Positions 54,961 through 64,000 of a DNA stretch of 64,000 bases are shown here, piece after piece. The DNA is from Hydractinia symbiolongicarpus (lineage: Eukaryota > Cnidaria > Hydrozoa > Anthoathecata > Hydractiniidae): NCBI RefSeq assembly GCF_029227915.1, contig NC_079878.1, positions 23,461,501 to 23,525,500 of the forward strand, written 5' to 3'. The position numbers and the translations under genes are program-made. Numbering within the stretch: position 1 is the first letter of the stretch; each line of letters opens with the position of its first letter. The notes under the pieces were generated by a model. It worked only from the letters and a program-made list of their open reading frames with translations. It had not been told where the DNA came from and did not search any database.

Positions 54961-57213
54961 CTATGTTCCAACCATCATGCCAGTAAAATATGAACCTCTG
55001 AGTGCAACTAAAAGGTGCCGGGGCGAGTTGTTGCGAACGTAAATGGATGCATATTGTTTTGCCTAGGATAGAGAAATGAGAAGATATTATAAGGATTTAA
55101 AATGACTAATTTCTGATATAATTCAAAATAGCTAAGTGCTAGAGGGAAAAGCATAATTGCAACTATCACCATCACCTTATTCCACCCCTCACTTCCACCC
55201 ATAAACCCCACCCCCTACTCACATGCAGGGTTAAGTGAGATTCTCTCTTTTCATCGATTAAACGTAGTATCAAAGTCGTAAAAATATTGGTTATAAGTTA
55301 ATAAGTTTGTATATATACACGTTGATGCTTTGCTATGGATTGTTATATATTATTGAACATTGTCTCCTTGACGAACAAATAATGATATATATGTATGAAT
55401 ACGTGTCTAAATTCTTGTCAATTAAATTTCTAAGATTGTCTACTAGAGTAAAAATAAACGTTCCTACCTGGAGATAACAGTGTCCACTCACATTCACTGA
55501 AAAGATTCTGCTGTTGGTTCCAATCCCAGACGTTGTCTTGATACCTCTAAAATAATAATGATGCTGTTTTTCTAGGATATTTAATAAAACATTTTCAAAA
55601 CGCAATCAACTAATGTTTTCTTTTGCAAACACAAATTAAACCTAAAAAATCACTTACGAGTTTTTGCTGCATTTTCCATCAATACATATGTGGACTGTCA
55701 AAAAATCTTTTCGAACCCAATCTTTAACGTCATGTGGTAGAGCAAGGTGGATAGTTGCATGAAAGCTATACATTGCTCTTATGGGTGCAGTGAAGCGACC
55801 AGTAGTAAGATCTATTGCGCTGCCTCGTACAAAGCATCCAGTTTTTGACACCTGCAAATATAGTGATATTTCTTAAGCTACTATCTGACGTAGAGAGCAG
55901 AAGCAGATATATTGCGTGCTTTAAAACACGAGGTAGGTGCTTAGAATACTTTAAGGCCTTTGTTTGAATTTTAAATCAAGCAACTGCGTTTGTGTAAAGT
56001 GAACTGTAGTAAAATATAAATATTCATGAAAAAATTACGTAAACGTCATCTTCTCCTAAATTCTTGCAAATAAACAACCTTTTCTGCACAAAAGTGTAGT
56101 GTATTACCTCGTATCCTTTTAATTCTGTATTACTTTTAGGAACTAGACGTGTGCTTGATTCAGTTGTTGCAGAGAAGCCTGCTAATATATCAGGAATAGC
56201 CACTGCCATCATGTTTGACAAAGATGATGTAAACCTTCCGCTTCGCGTTTGTGGTTGCACTAGAATTGAAGAAAATGTTTATAATCCTTTATGTTTATTC
56301 TAAGGATGGGAAATCACATGTGTGACGCATCACATGTGCAATCACTTCTGAAGAAATATTAGTGAAAGGTGTTGTTGAGATTGCCTTCGACTTTTGGATA
56401 AATTATTTGCATGATACTCTAATGATTCATAGCACTTACAAGTTTTGGTTCGAAGCACTCTTCTTAATTTTGATATGACTCTTGTTACAGATGCTTCTAT
56501 TCCAGCGGGACCAGGGGGACCACGTGGGCCAATTGGTCCCATGTTTTTCTATAATATAGGCAAAGGAAACTTAAAGACATGCGAAGTTGCCATTTTGTTG
56601 GTGCACAATGTCATTCAGCGTTAACTTACTAGTGACCATGCTTTTTTGTTGTTGTGCTTTCCTTTCCTCTTTTTCTTCCCTTTATGTGGATAGTTTTCAC
56701 CATCTATTTGTTGCAGCATATCCAATGTCTTTGCTGAATTTGGTTTTCGAATTCCTTTTGAAGACTAGAAATAAAGATAACTGAAAATATTGACTTTATT
56801 TTTTTTTTTTTGAAAAAAGCGTTTTTTTAACTCCGTGATGTTATGCACCCTTGTAAAGTTCTGTCGCTCGCACTCAGCTGAGTGTCGATAACTATAAATT
56901 AAAATTCGGCTAAAGTTGAGAAAATACCATTAAACTTGAAATTAGCAGGCTACATATTTTAAAAGGTTCGTAAAATTGAAAAAGGCCACTGTTGAATTTG
57001 GCAATATATTCAAACCTGTGACTTGTACTCATCAAATTTCCAAATGCAACAAATCCCTACCTGTGTCAAACGGCCATCGCCATCAACACCAAAAATATTT
57101 CTTCCGGTCTGCAAAATAGCTCTTTGCATCGTTGCATTTAGTCGGAGATATTTCTGACATCTCACCGCAGAGAGAAAAATGACAAAAACTGCTGAAATCA
57201 CGTGAGATCTCAT
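54961..57213 (-). CDS. Adipolin/erythroferrone-like secreted protein (C1q/TNF-related), seven exons
   Basis: Exons on the minus strand: 57213-57061, 56764-56630, 56548-56440, 56259-56108, 55851-55658, 55546-55468, 55062-54961. All have GT donors and AG acceptors and matching phases, giving 307 residues. Exon 1 starts with a signal peptide (MRSHVISAVFVIFLSAVRC). Exon 2 has a basic cluster (GKKKKRKGKHNNKK) that could be a cleavage or matrix-binding site. Exon 3 encodes four collagen triplets (GPIGPRGPPGPAG). Exons 5-7 form the C1q/TNF-like jelly roll: GCFVRGSAIDLTTGRFTAPI, VHICIDGKCSKNS, GIGTNSRIFSVNVSGHCYLQ, and the ending SYFTGMMVGT followed by TAG at 54961-54963. The jelly-roll blocks match CTRP12/erythroferrone better than other C1q proteins: the paired cysteines, LTTGRFTAP and NSRIFSVNVSG. 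It is a secreted ligand whose cnidarian role is unknown. Transcript data would confirm the joints. Confidence 0.85.
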
Positions 57214-57524
57214 TTTGCGTGAGTAAAGGTTGGTACGGCGTATTTCTTCCTGTCTCTATAAAAAATGGGAGTTTCAATACCAATACTAATACCTGACTTT
57301 GCATGGTGAAGTGCGTGAAGACAAACAAAAGTAGGTATGAAATTGAAATTATTGTTATTATTATTCCGAATATTTATACAGGAAAGCCACTCCAGCGTTG
57401 GATACACTGTTATCAATGTGGGTCCTGTGTTCGGAATGTATACATTAAGTATACACCGGCAATACCTACCCAATTTTCCTTACATGGTATGGGTTGACCC
57501 GTAGCTGTGGTAAAGGCACTCGCT

Positions 57525-57612
57525 AAATATGCCCGACCTTTGGACCGAACCACAGACCTTGTGATTAGAAAGCGAACTCCAGAACCACAAGGCCATGCGC
57601 CATGCGCGTTAC
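57525..57612 (-). repeat. tRNA-derived SINE head
   Basis: On the minus strand an A-box region TGGCCTTGTGGTTCTGGAGT is followed by AATCACAAGGTCTG and a B box GGTTCGGTCC. This is the layout of common invertebrate tRNA-derived SINEs (G-x-x-x-AGTGGTTAG ... GGTTCGAATCC). The body probably extends to about 57380. Confidence 0.55.
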
Positions 57613-57619
57613 TAAAATA

Positions 57620-60600
57620 CTGCCTGTCAATGATCAGGCCTAGATCAACCTAGAATTGGGAGCCACAGACGAACCCACTTTATTACGTGCGACAACATGT
57701 TAGTGATGAAAACGAACACACGGGAAACGAACAGGCACAGGGATGTGAAATATTAAAGATTTACCTACAAAAACAGTTTTATAAACAGTAGTAATTGGAT
57801 TTGAGATTCCAGTGTTTGGATTTAGACCTAATTTTGTGTTACAATTCACTACCTGTTAGATTCTAATTCTAATTTTAGATAGATTTTGTAGTGTTGTTTA
57901 TTATTAAACTCAACTTGTAAAGAAGGCAAACATCTCCAAATTTAGCATAATTGTTTGTATAATATTTATCTGTTTTTAGAAGCACTGAGATTAAAGATTT
58001 ATTATAGTGATCAAAATAACTGTGAAGATGTTAGCATGTTATTCTTTGGTCAACGACTCTCTCTCTCTTGATGTGATAGGTAAATCTTTGTATATCTATA
58101 TTTTCGAAAGTGCACGTGATGTCTACCTTATTTGTAAGTTCGTGCAAGTTTTCAAAGGGGAGTTGCTACTCCAGCTTCATTATTTAACAGTTATTAAATG
58201 TTGTTTCCTTTACTTCCCGTTTTCATACTCCTGTTGAAATATTGGAACACGGTGCCGAGACAATGTGAAGTAATGCTATACAAAATTTTTAGAACCTTTT
58301 TTGGAATAAAAATGTTTCGCGCGAGTTATTTTACGGACGTTTGCCCAAATATATAACCATCCGATATTTTTTAAAGTGAGCATGATTTTTACAAGAGCCA
58401 TGGCTAAGGACTTTTAAAAACTTGAATTCGCCAACAACGCTGTACTGCAAGGGAAAGTGAGTTTTGACGTTTTCTTGGCATAAAGCCCAAAGATATTTCA
58501 AGGACGCTTTTAGCAAGGACAAAACGAATTGACATTTTAGGTTCGTGACAGTAAAATCACATTTGGAAGAGAAACTATCCATTAAATATTAATCAAAGGT
58601 GCTTTTATACATTGTTCAGATCTAGATTCATATAGAAGCTAGTATGATCTTTCAAATCTCTTGTTCTGATATAGAAACCTGTGCACATCAGTTAAGGCAA
58701 AGTCTATAACATGAATAAACATGCTTGATCATGATCTTCTTGTACTTGGTCACGTATCAAGAATCCTCTCAAATATAGACAAGATCACGTCAGTTAGAAC
58801 AAACGACCTTTTAATCTGCAAATTCAAATATAAAACTGACACATATACGATTGTTGTTGATTCATCTTGTGCCAAACAACATGATAAGGATATCGAATCA
58901 CTCTTCTTATGTTCTCCAAACAGTTTTTTCGTTCCCTTAGTTTGACAACCTGTTTCCTACGTAAGTTGTATTCTTCCAAGATTGATATTACATTGATATA
59001 ATCAAATAAATCGTCGTGATCTCAAAGATATTTTAGATTTTTAAGTCGGCAATTACATGGAGGTAAAGATGGTATTTTAGGAACCCTTTGGTTTAAATAT
59101 AATAGGTCACCCAGATTGTAGGTACCTGCAGTTTCTGACAAACAAGTACCAATGATTGTGAGAATTGTTTTAGGGTCCATACAACTATATTTGTTTATTG
59201 ACCTTTTTTCATTTTTTGCGCATCTTTTTATTATTATTCTTTTTAAATATCAAAAAATTCACAAGTAAATCGCTCGTTATCAAGAGCGTCTCCATTGAGT
59301 AAGTGTCTGCTGCTGTTACACTAAGTAAAGCAACCCGTCAACACAGTAGATTCTAGTAACAGCTACTGTACCAACGACAACCATACCATTTTCAAAATCC
59401 TTTTTTACTTAATTATGTGAATCCACAAAACTACAGATGAGTTGCAAGTGTTCACAAAGTTCTATATATGCGGACATGACAGGCAAGAAAAGGAGTGAAA
59501 AAGCCAAATTGGCTATTCAACCTAAATTTATACATATTTAGGAATTTACCAGGTCGAAAAGTTGCTCGCATTGTTTTTTCCCATTATTATTTTTTATGAT
59601 GTTTTAACGAATTTTAGTGTCAGCCTCTTTCTTTCCCTTTATATCGTCAATCGTCGAGGTCTATTGATCATATCATTTGCCTGCATAACGCATTACCATT
59701 GTTCTTTATCAAATTAAAAACAGTACGTCACGCCTCAACTCATCTGAATGTATGCATTATATTCTAAGTGTTTGATATGAAATCAATGAGAAAAGCAAGC
59801 TATAAAACGTAAGGTTTTACCTAAAGTAAAAACGACTAGCCTTTGCTGCTTGCTCTAATCCTATCGTGCTTTCTAGCTATCTGCAAATTGTTAATTAAAA
59901 TTCTATTTAGTTCTTGTGTTAAAAATTGTACAAAAATATATCTAAATTTATATATATAAAAATGTAGCTAGCTACTTACATTTCGTTAAGCTCCTCACCA
60001 CCGCTAATTACAATGAAAAACTAACATTTTCCCACGTGTGGAGATAATCTATATGCACCTTCATGACGCTGTCAATCAAAATATTAGTTTTGCTTTTCCA
60101 TTTAAGCCGCCGGCCACTGAGCTAGATCAAAACATGTATTCCGTTAAAACGTTGGAACGCAAAGTGATTAAACCAAAGGGTTCGTTTTTCTTTCTTTGAC
60201 AGTCAGTGAGAAAATAATATTTATATCAACTGGATGAAGTTTTTGAGACTGTTGATATTTTTGACTCTGTGTTGATTATGTTTGTTTTTCAATGAATAAT
60301 TCTTTTTACAAAAGTTGTTAATTTTATTGCACAGTAAATGCTGCGGTGGTGCATGTATTGTCAACAGTGTAATAAGGGTCGTCGCTGCGCTGGGTCGAGC
60401 CGACTTCATTGGAACTTAAGGCTCCGCAAATAGTTTTATTTTGTAAGATGTTTTTTTGTAAATCTTGACTACCCCTAAAATTTCTATTAAGTCATTATAT
60501 AGTATTGTCAAGTAACTGACCAGCTATTTTACACTGAAGGATAATGGCCCTTGGGAGTCTTTTTTATTTCCTTGGATATCCTATCACCCTCAGTAAATTT

Positions 60601-61250
60601 TCACACTCCCTAAGAACTTCAAGATTTCCACCCCATATCCATTCCATTGACTAATTTTAAGAAGAAGTACCAATGATTTTCTATTAAAAAATAAAGGCCA
60701 TGTTGGGCACCAGGATAAATATTTTCGAGTAAATAAGAATATTCATCCTTGCGAAACATTAAAAAACGGAAATTAATGGTCGAAGGTTTTTGTTTCCCAA
60801 TTGTTTGATTTTGCTAGACGCCATCAGTGTAATTGCAATTTAGTGTCCGATATTGATATAAAAATGTCCGAAGTTCTAGATACTTAATGTAAGTGGTAAA
60901 CATTGATCTGACATGGGTTGAGGCGAATCAAGGTCATATTTCGCTGGAGGATTCACTATTTTCTGGTAAATCTTGATGCCCAAAGAGTCATTTTACACCA
61001 GTATATTATGACTACAGGATCACAATACACTACTACATCAGAACTATTTTTCATAAGTGCGACTCGATCTTGCAGTTCAAAAGCTCTTTTTATAGCATGA
61101 ATATCGTATCTTTTGCCTTTTTTTTAAAGAAAATCTACTCTTTTTTAAAGAGTAGATTTTCTTCTTGTAAAAGTTTGTTGTATAAAAATCATTAAGGCTG
61201 GAAATTAGTGGTTATATAAGGCCGTGCAACAACAATGATTTGTTTCTACA
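57620..61250. other. Intergenic, no supported gene
   Basis: Short frames only (for example 58721-58945), none with recognisable features or splice context. Confidence 0.5.
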
Positions 61251-61261
61251 ATATTTTCTTA

Positions 61262-61935
61262 GAGTCTGATTATATGAGGCGAGTTAGCTCGGTGTCGGCC
61301 CGGTTGGCGGGTCAACCCGTTTGAAAAAATTACATATTATATGGGAAAAGTCAAAACACGGGTTAAGACCTACACTGCTGCCGGGTTGAAATAAAATGCG
61401 CGTAATTTTTTAAAAATGCTAGATGCAAACAAACAAGCGAAATTATAATTAAGTATTTTGGTCGCCAATAGTTTGTTATTCTAAATCCAAGGTTCTGTAT
61501 TTTTCATTGCTTCGATGGAATCGTCTAAACAGAACATATTGACATATTTTTCAACAAAACGAAAAAACTTTTAAAACGTTTGAAACACCAACAGGAAATC
61601 CACGTAGGTTGCTCCACAAGTTCTGAAGTTTATTTAAACTCCTTGTCTGCTGCCATTATTGTTTTCCTTCTGTTTTGGATCGCAATGCGCATGCTCCTCT
61701 TTTTCAACCCAGCCCTGGCTTGGTAAAGTGATATTATATGAACCGAGTCAACCCACCTAACCATCCCATCCCGGGTTGAAAAAATGAGGCAGCTCGCCTG
61801 GGCGGGTTGACTCACCTCATATAATGTCAAATTCTTTTTAGCAGTGATCTGCCATTATGCTGAGCTGTTTAATATTATTATGCTGAGCATGGGGCAAGCC
61901 AACACCGAGCCAACTTGCCTCATCTAATCTGACTC
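61262..61935. mobile_element. MITE of 674 bp with about 40-bp inverted ends and TTA target duplication (Harbinger-like)
   Basis: The left end GAGTCTGATTATATGAGGCG and, in complement, the right end GAGTCAGATTAGATGAGGCA align over about 40 bp, including TTRGCTCGGTGTYGGC. TTA lies on both sides (61259-61261 and 61936-61938). The 3-bp TTA duplication fits PIF/Harbinger. A second internal inverted motif (CGGGTTGAC / GTCAACCCG) suggests nesting. Non-coding. Confidence 0.65.
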
Positions 61936-61938
61936 TTA

Positions 61939-62278
61939 GTAAGAAGAAATTGCTGCCAAAATCAACATATTTTAAAGGGCACTGCGTGGTCTCTGTGCTA
62001 GGACGTAAGAATAGTTTACAGTTGTTTTTGCATTGCACTCTGTGTTACTTTGTCTTAAAACTTCTCAAAAAATTTTTAATACGCTTTTAAAAGGTGACGA
62101 ACGGCACTTCAGATGAAGACAGTTATTTCAACCATTGCGGACAAGCGCTTAGTCAATTCTTACCTCTCTTTCTTCTAACAAACAAAATAGCATGAATAAA
62201 ACTGTTGTCAAGGGCAGTACTGTAACTAAAATTTTAGTTGGTTTAAAGAAGTTACTTTGACACAGCAAGTGTTTAATT
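61939..62278. other. Intergenic
   Basis: No supported feature. Confidence 0.5.
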
Positions 62279-62345
62279 CTAGTCGGTGGCACGTGGAAAA
62301 ATCCACGGATAAGCCCGTCTTTTTAGCCTGCGTCTTTCTACTTGC
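62279..62345 (-). repeat. Helitron-like 3' terminus, copy R8
   Basis: In complement the sequence reads CCGTGGATTTTTCCACG, then TGCCACCGA and CTAG (62282-62279), then A. It carries the same hairpin and tail as R7. Confidence 0.6.
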
Positions 62346-62675
62346 GGTATCATTTTGCGTGACAGACGTATAAGGTATTATATAACAGATATATTAAAAC
62401 TATAAGTTTTAAAGGAAAGACTGGCAGACCTAGTTTTGAATAAATCTTTATTACAAAATTCTATTATAAGTTCATCTAGCTTCTCTCAACCAAGTTTTGG
62501 AATAATAAGCTCACAAAAACACAAAGAAATAAAAAAAAACATTAACTGACATATCATTAATTTTAATTACTTTATTATAGACGTTTAAGATATAAACAAA
62601 CAAGTTATATAAAGTATAATCCTGAAGTTTTACAAACTACAGGGTGCGTCCGTTTTTTATTTAAAACTTTTTCTC

Positions 62676-64000
62676 TTATTTGAACACGCGCGTTAAGAGT
62701 GTATGACTTTTATTTACATCCGGGCATTCACATAAACAATGCCATTGCACTGCGGGTTCATTCAGCAGGCTTTGGCTTATCATAAGGTCCCAGTGTTCTG
62801 CTTCTACTTGCCCGCTACAGTTTCTACCAAATGCAATCCAACCAATCTTTTCCTGTTGCAGCCAGCGTGTGGCTGAATAGGACACGCTCAGCATCAGCGT
62901 GTTTAGAAGCAGGTCTTCTTGTGGTAAGTCAAACTGGAACGGCTTATTGGAGCCTGGATTATCTTCTGATATACGGAGGAAAGTTGTTTTACGTTGCACG
63001 CACTCACAAGAGGGTGATACAAGCTCCGCTTGAAATATAATCTCTCGCTTCGACTCGTACCTTAGTTCATCCAATTTTGTAGTTTGATCAACATTAACGA
63101 TTAATTTTGCCGTATCAGCGTTATATTCAAGTGATAGAAGAATCTCCAATTTTTCGCTTTTCGGCAACACAACTGGTTGAAGAGACCGAGTTCGTTTTTC
63201 TTCGGTTAGTGTTTCACCAAACGTTATCGTCATGGGCAACATCTCCGCATTCAAATCAAAATCACCCAATCTTATAACACTTTCACCAAGCGAGTATTCA
63301 CGAAAGAGTTTTTTACTTACGTGAACTTTAAAAGATAATGACATCAATGGAATTTCAGTTTTAGGGAACAAATAAAACACGAAACACTCGTCTAAATCCA
63401 CATAAACAATTTTCTTGTTTCTTCGAGTCGCTTCGAATACATTCGATGTATTTCGCTGGCCTTTTGCCGGATTTAACAAGCAACATTTTATTTTCCCTCG
63501 CACACGAAAATTATCGATGACAAATTCTTCGACACGATTAATGTTGAATCGTATTTGTTTCACGTAGATGGCTAATTTCCCGACGTGTATCGTATAGTCT
63601 AAATTCAAGTCTATTGCGCATGTGTACGGCACGTCGTTATTTTCGTTACTGACAGAGAACGGCCGGATTATTCTTGACGGTGTAGAGTGGGCGGAAAAAC
63701 TGTAACCATTTCGCATGGAAAGGTAGTCCCTTTTTAATAAATTTTTAAAAGTATCCGACACGCCAGATTCACCGTCTGTCGAAGCGTCGGAAAACGGAAG
63801 TGGACTGCCTTGGTAATCGAATTTATATGGAGACGTAGGATCAATTTCGCGGCCGAAATCTATGCCTCGGTTATCTATGTTATTTGCTCGTTTATTCGGA
63901 CTTTCGCGGGGATAGAAATGATCATTTCTGTGACTTCCAAGTGGTCTGTGTCCGTTATGAAGCGACGCCTCGTTTTGGCCGTAATCCACCAGCTCTCCCG
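62676..64000 (-). CDS. Synaptotagmin-like protein with two C2 domains, 5' end outside the window
   Basis: At least 440 codons are open from the window edge to TAA at 62676; the reading frame continues past position 64000, so the true start is not seen (the GTG at 63989 is internal). The first about 115 residues are polar and likely disordered. C2A follows at about 125-250 (LNLDYTIHVGKLAIYVKQIR, then VYVDLDECFVFYLF). C2B spans about 275-425 (LEILLSLEYNADTAKLIVNV) and ends GRNCSGQVEAEHWDLMISQS followed by AVQWHCL. The Gly...HW...WHxL ending is diagnostic for synaptotagmin C2B. The usual Asp clusters for calcium are not evident, as in synaptotagmin-14/16-like proteins. No transmembrane segment lies in the visible part. 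A role in membrane traffic is inferred. Confidence 0.8.
   Translation of the reverse strand, partial: GELVDYGQNEASLHNGHRPLGSHRNDHFYPRESPNKRANNIDNRGIDFGREIDPTSPYKFDYQGSPLPFSDASTDGESGVSDTFKNLLKRDYLSMRNGYSFSAHSTPSRIIRPFSVSNENNDVPYTCAIDLNLDYTIHVGKLAIYVKQIRFNINRVEEFVIDNFRVRGKIKCCLLNPAKGQRNTSNVFEATRRNKKIVYVDLDECFVFYLFPKTEIPLMSLSFKVHVSKKLFREYSLGESVIRLGDFDLNAEMLPMTITFGETLTEEKRTRSLQPVVLPKSEKLEILLSLEYNADTAKLIVNVDQTTKLDELRYESKREIIFQAELVSPSCECVQRKTTFLRISEDNPGSNKPFQFDLPQEDLLLNTLMLSVSYSATRWLQQEKIGWIAFGRNCSGQVEAEHWDLMISQSLLNEPAVQWHCLCECPDVNKSHTLLTRVFK

Noticed and set aside
55333-55467. Read-through extension of exon 6 of the adipolin/erythroferrone-like gene
   Set aside because: It lacks the final C1q strands. 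A GT donor at 55467-55466 and exon 7 (55062-54961) complete the domain in phase.
58721-58945. 74-codon plus-strand frame
   Set aside because: Too short and featureless to support.

Overview
The window looks like the genome of a cnidarian, probably a hydrozoan or a close relative; no species is claimed. The grounds are an intronless Jun gene, a secreted collagen/C1q protein of the adipolin/erythroferrone type, a synaptotagmin-like gene, AT-rich intergenic DNA with short introns, and a dense load of animal-type mobile elements. Nothing bacterial is present.

Layout. (1) Positions 1 to about 16,980 are a visibly GC-richer block made of decayed Polinton/Maverick (adintovirus-like) DNA. It holds a protein-primed type-B DNA polymerase, three BRO-family genes, and then two related copies of a cassette on the minus strand (integrase, small membrane protein, major capsid protein, a putative minor capsid protein) with plus-strand accessory genes. 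Copy 1 lies at about 5.3-8.8 kb and copy 2 at about 9.6-16.6 kb. Nearly every gene has frameshifts or stops; the small membrane protein of copy 2 and the coiled-coil membrane protein at 13.9 kb have the best frames. Antisense 34-residue repeats of DUF4116 appearance mark the right edge. (2) From 17 to 42 kb the DNA is AT-rich and gene-poor. It holds one unidentified single-exon gene (22.1 kb), a dispersed repeat family with a Helitron-like 3' end and perfect TGACGTCA sites, several MITEs, minisatellites, a composite Penelope-like retroelement (32.8-34.6 kb) and a tRNA-like gene (37.0 kb). (3) From 42 to 48 kb are Jun (plus strand) and an NXPE/PC-esterase-type membrane enzyme (minus strand), separated by a pogo-like MITE and a 20-bp minisatellite. 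(4) From 49.1 to 52.0 kb lies a DNA transposon carrying a SWIM/YqaJ nuclease gene and a convergent THAP transposase gene. An internal deletion has removed the 3' halves of both. A non-LTR retrotransposon 3' end follows. (5) From 54.9 to 57.2 kb is a seven-exon minus-strand gene for an adipolin/erythroferrone-like secreted protein, with splice sites and phases worked out by eye. (6) From 57.6 to 62.6 kb are a SINE head, a MITE and otherwise empty DNA. From 62.7 kb to the end is a tandem-C2 synaptotagmin-like gene running off the window.

The host genes show no operon-like relation to one another. The mobile-element genes form functional sets: polymerase, integrase and capsid for the Polinton; transposase and nuclease for the DNA transposon. 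All homology statements are by eye; no search was run.
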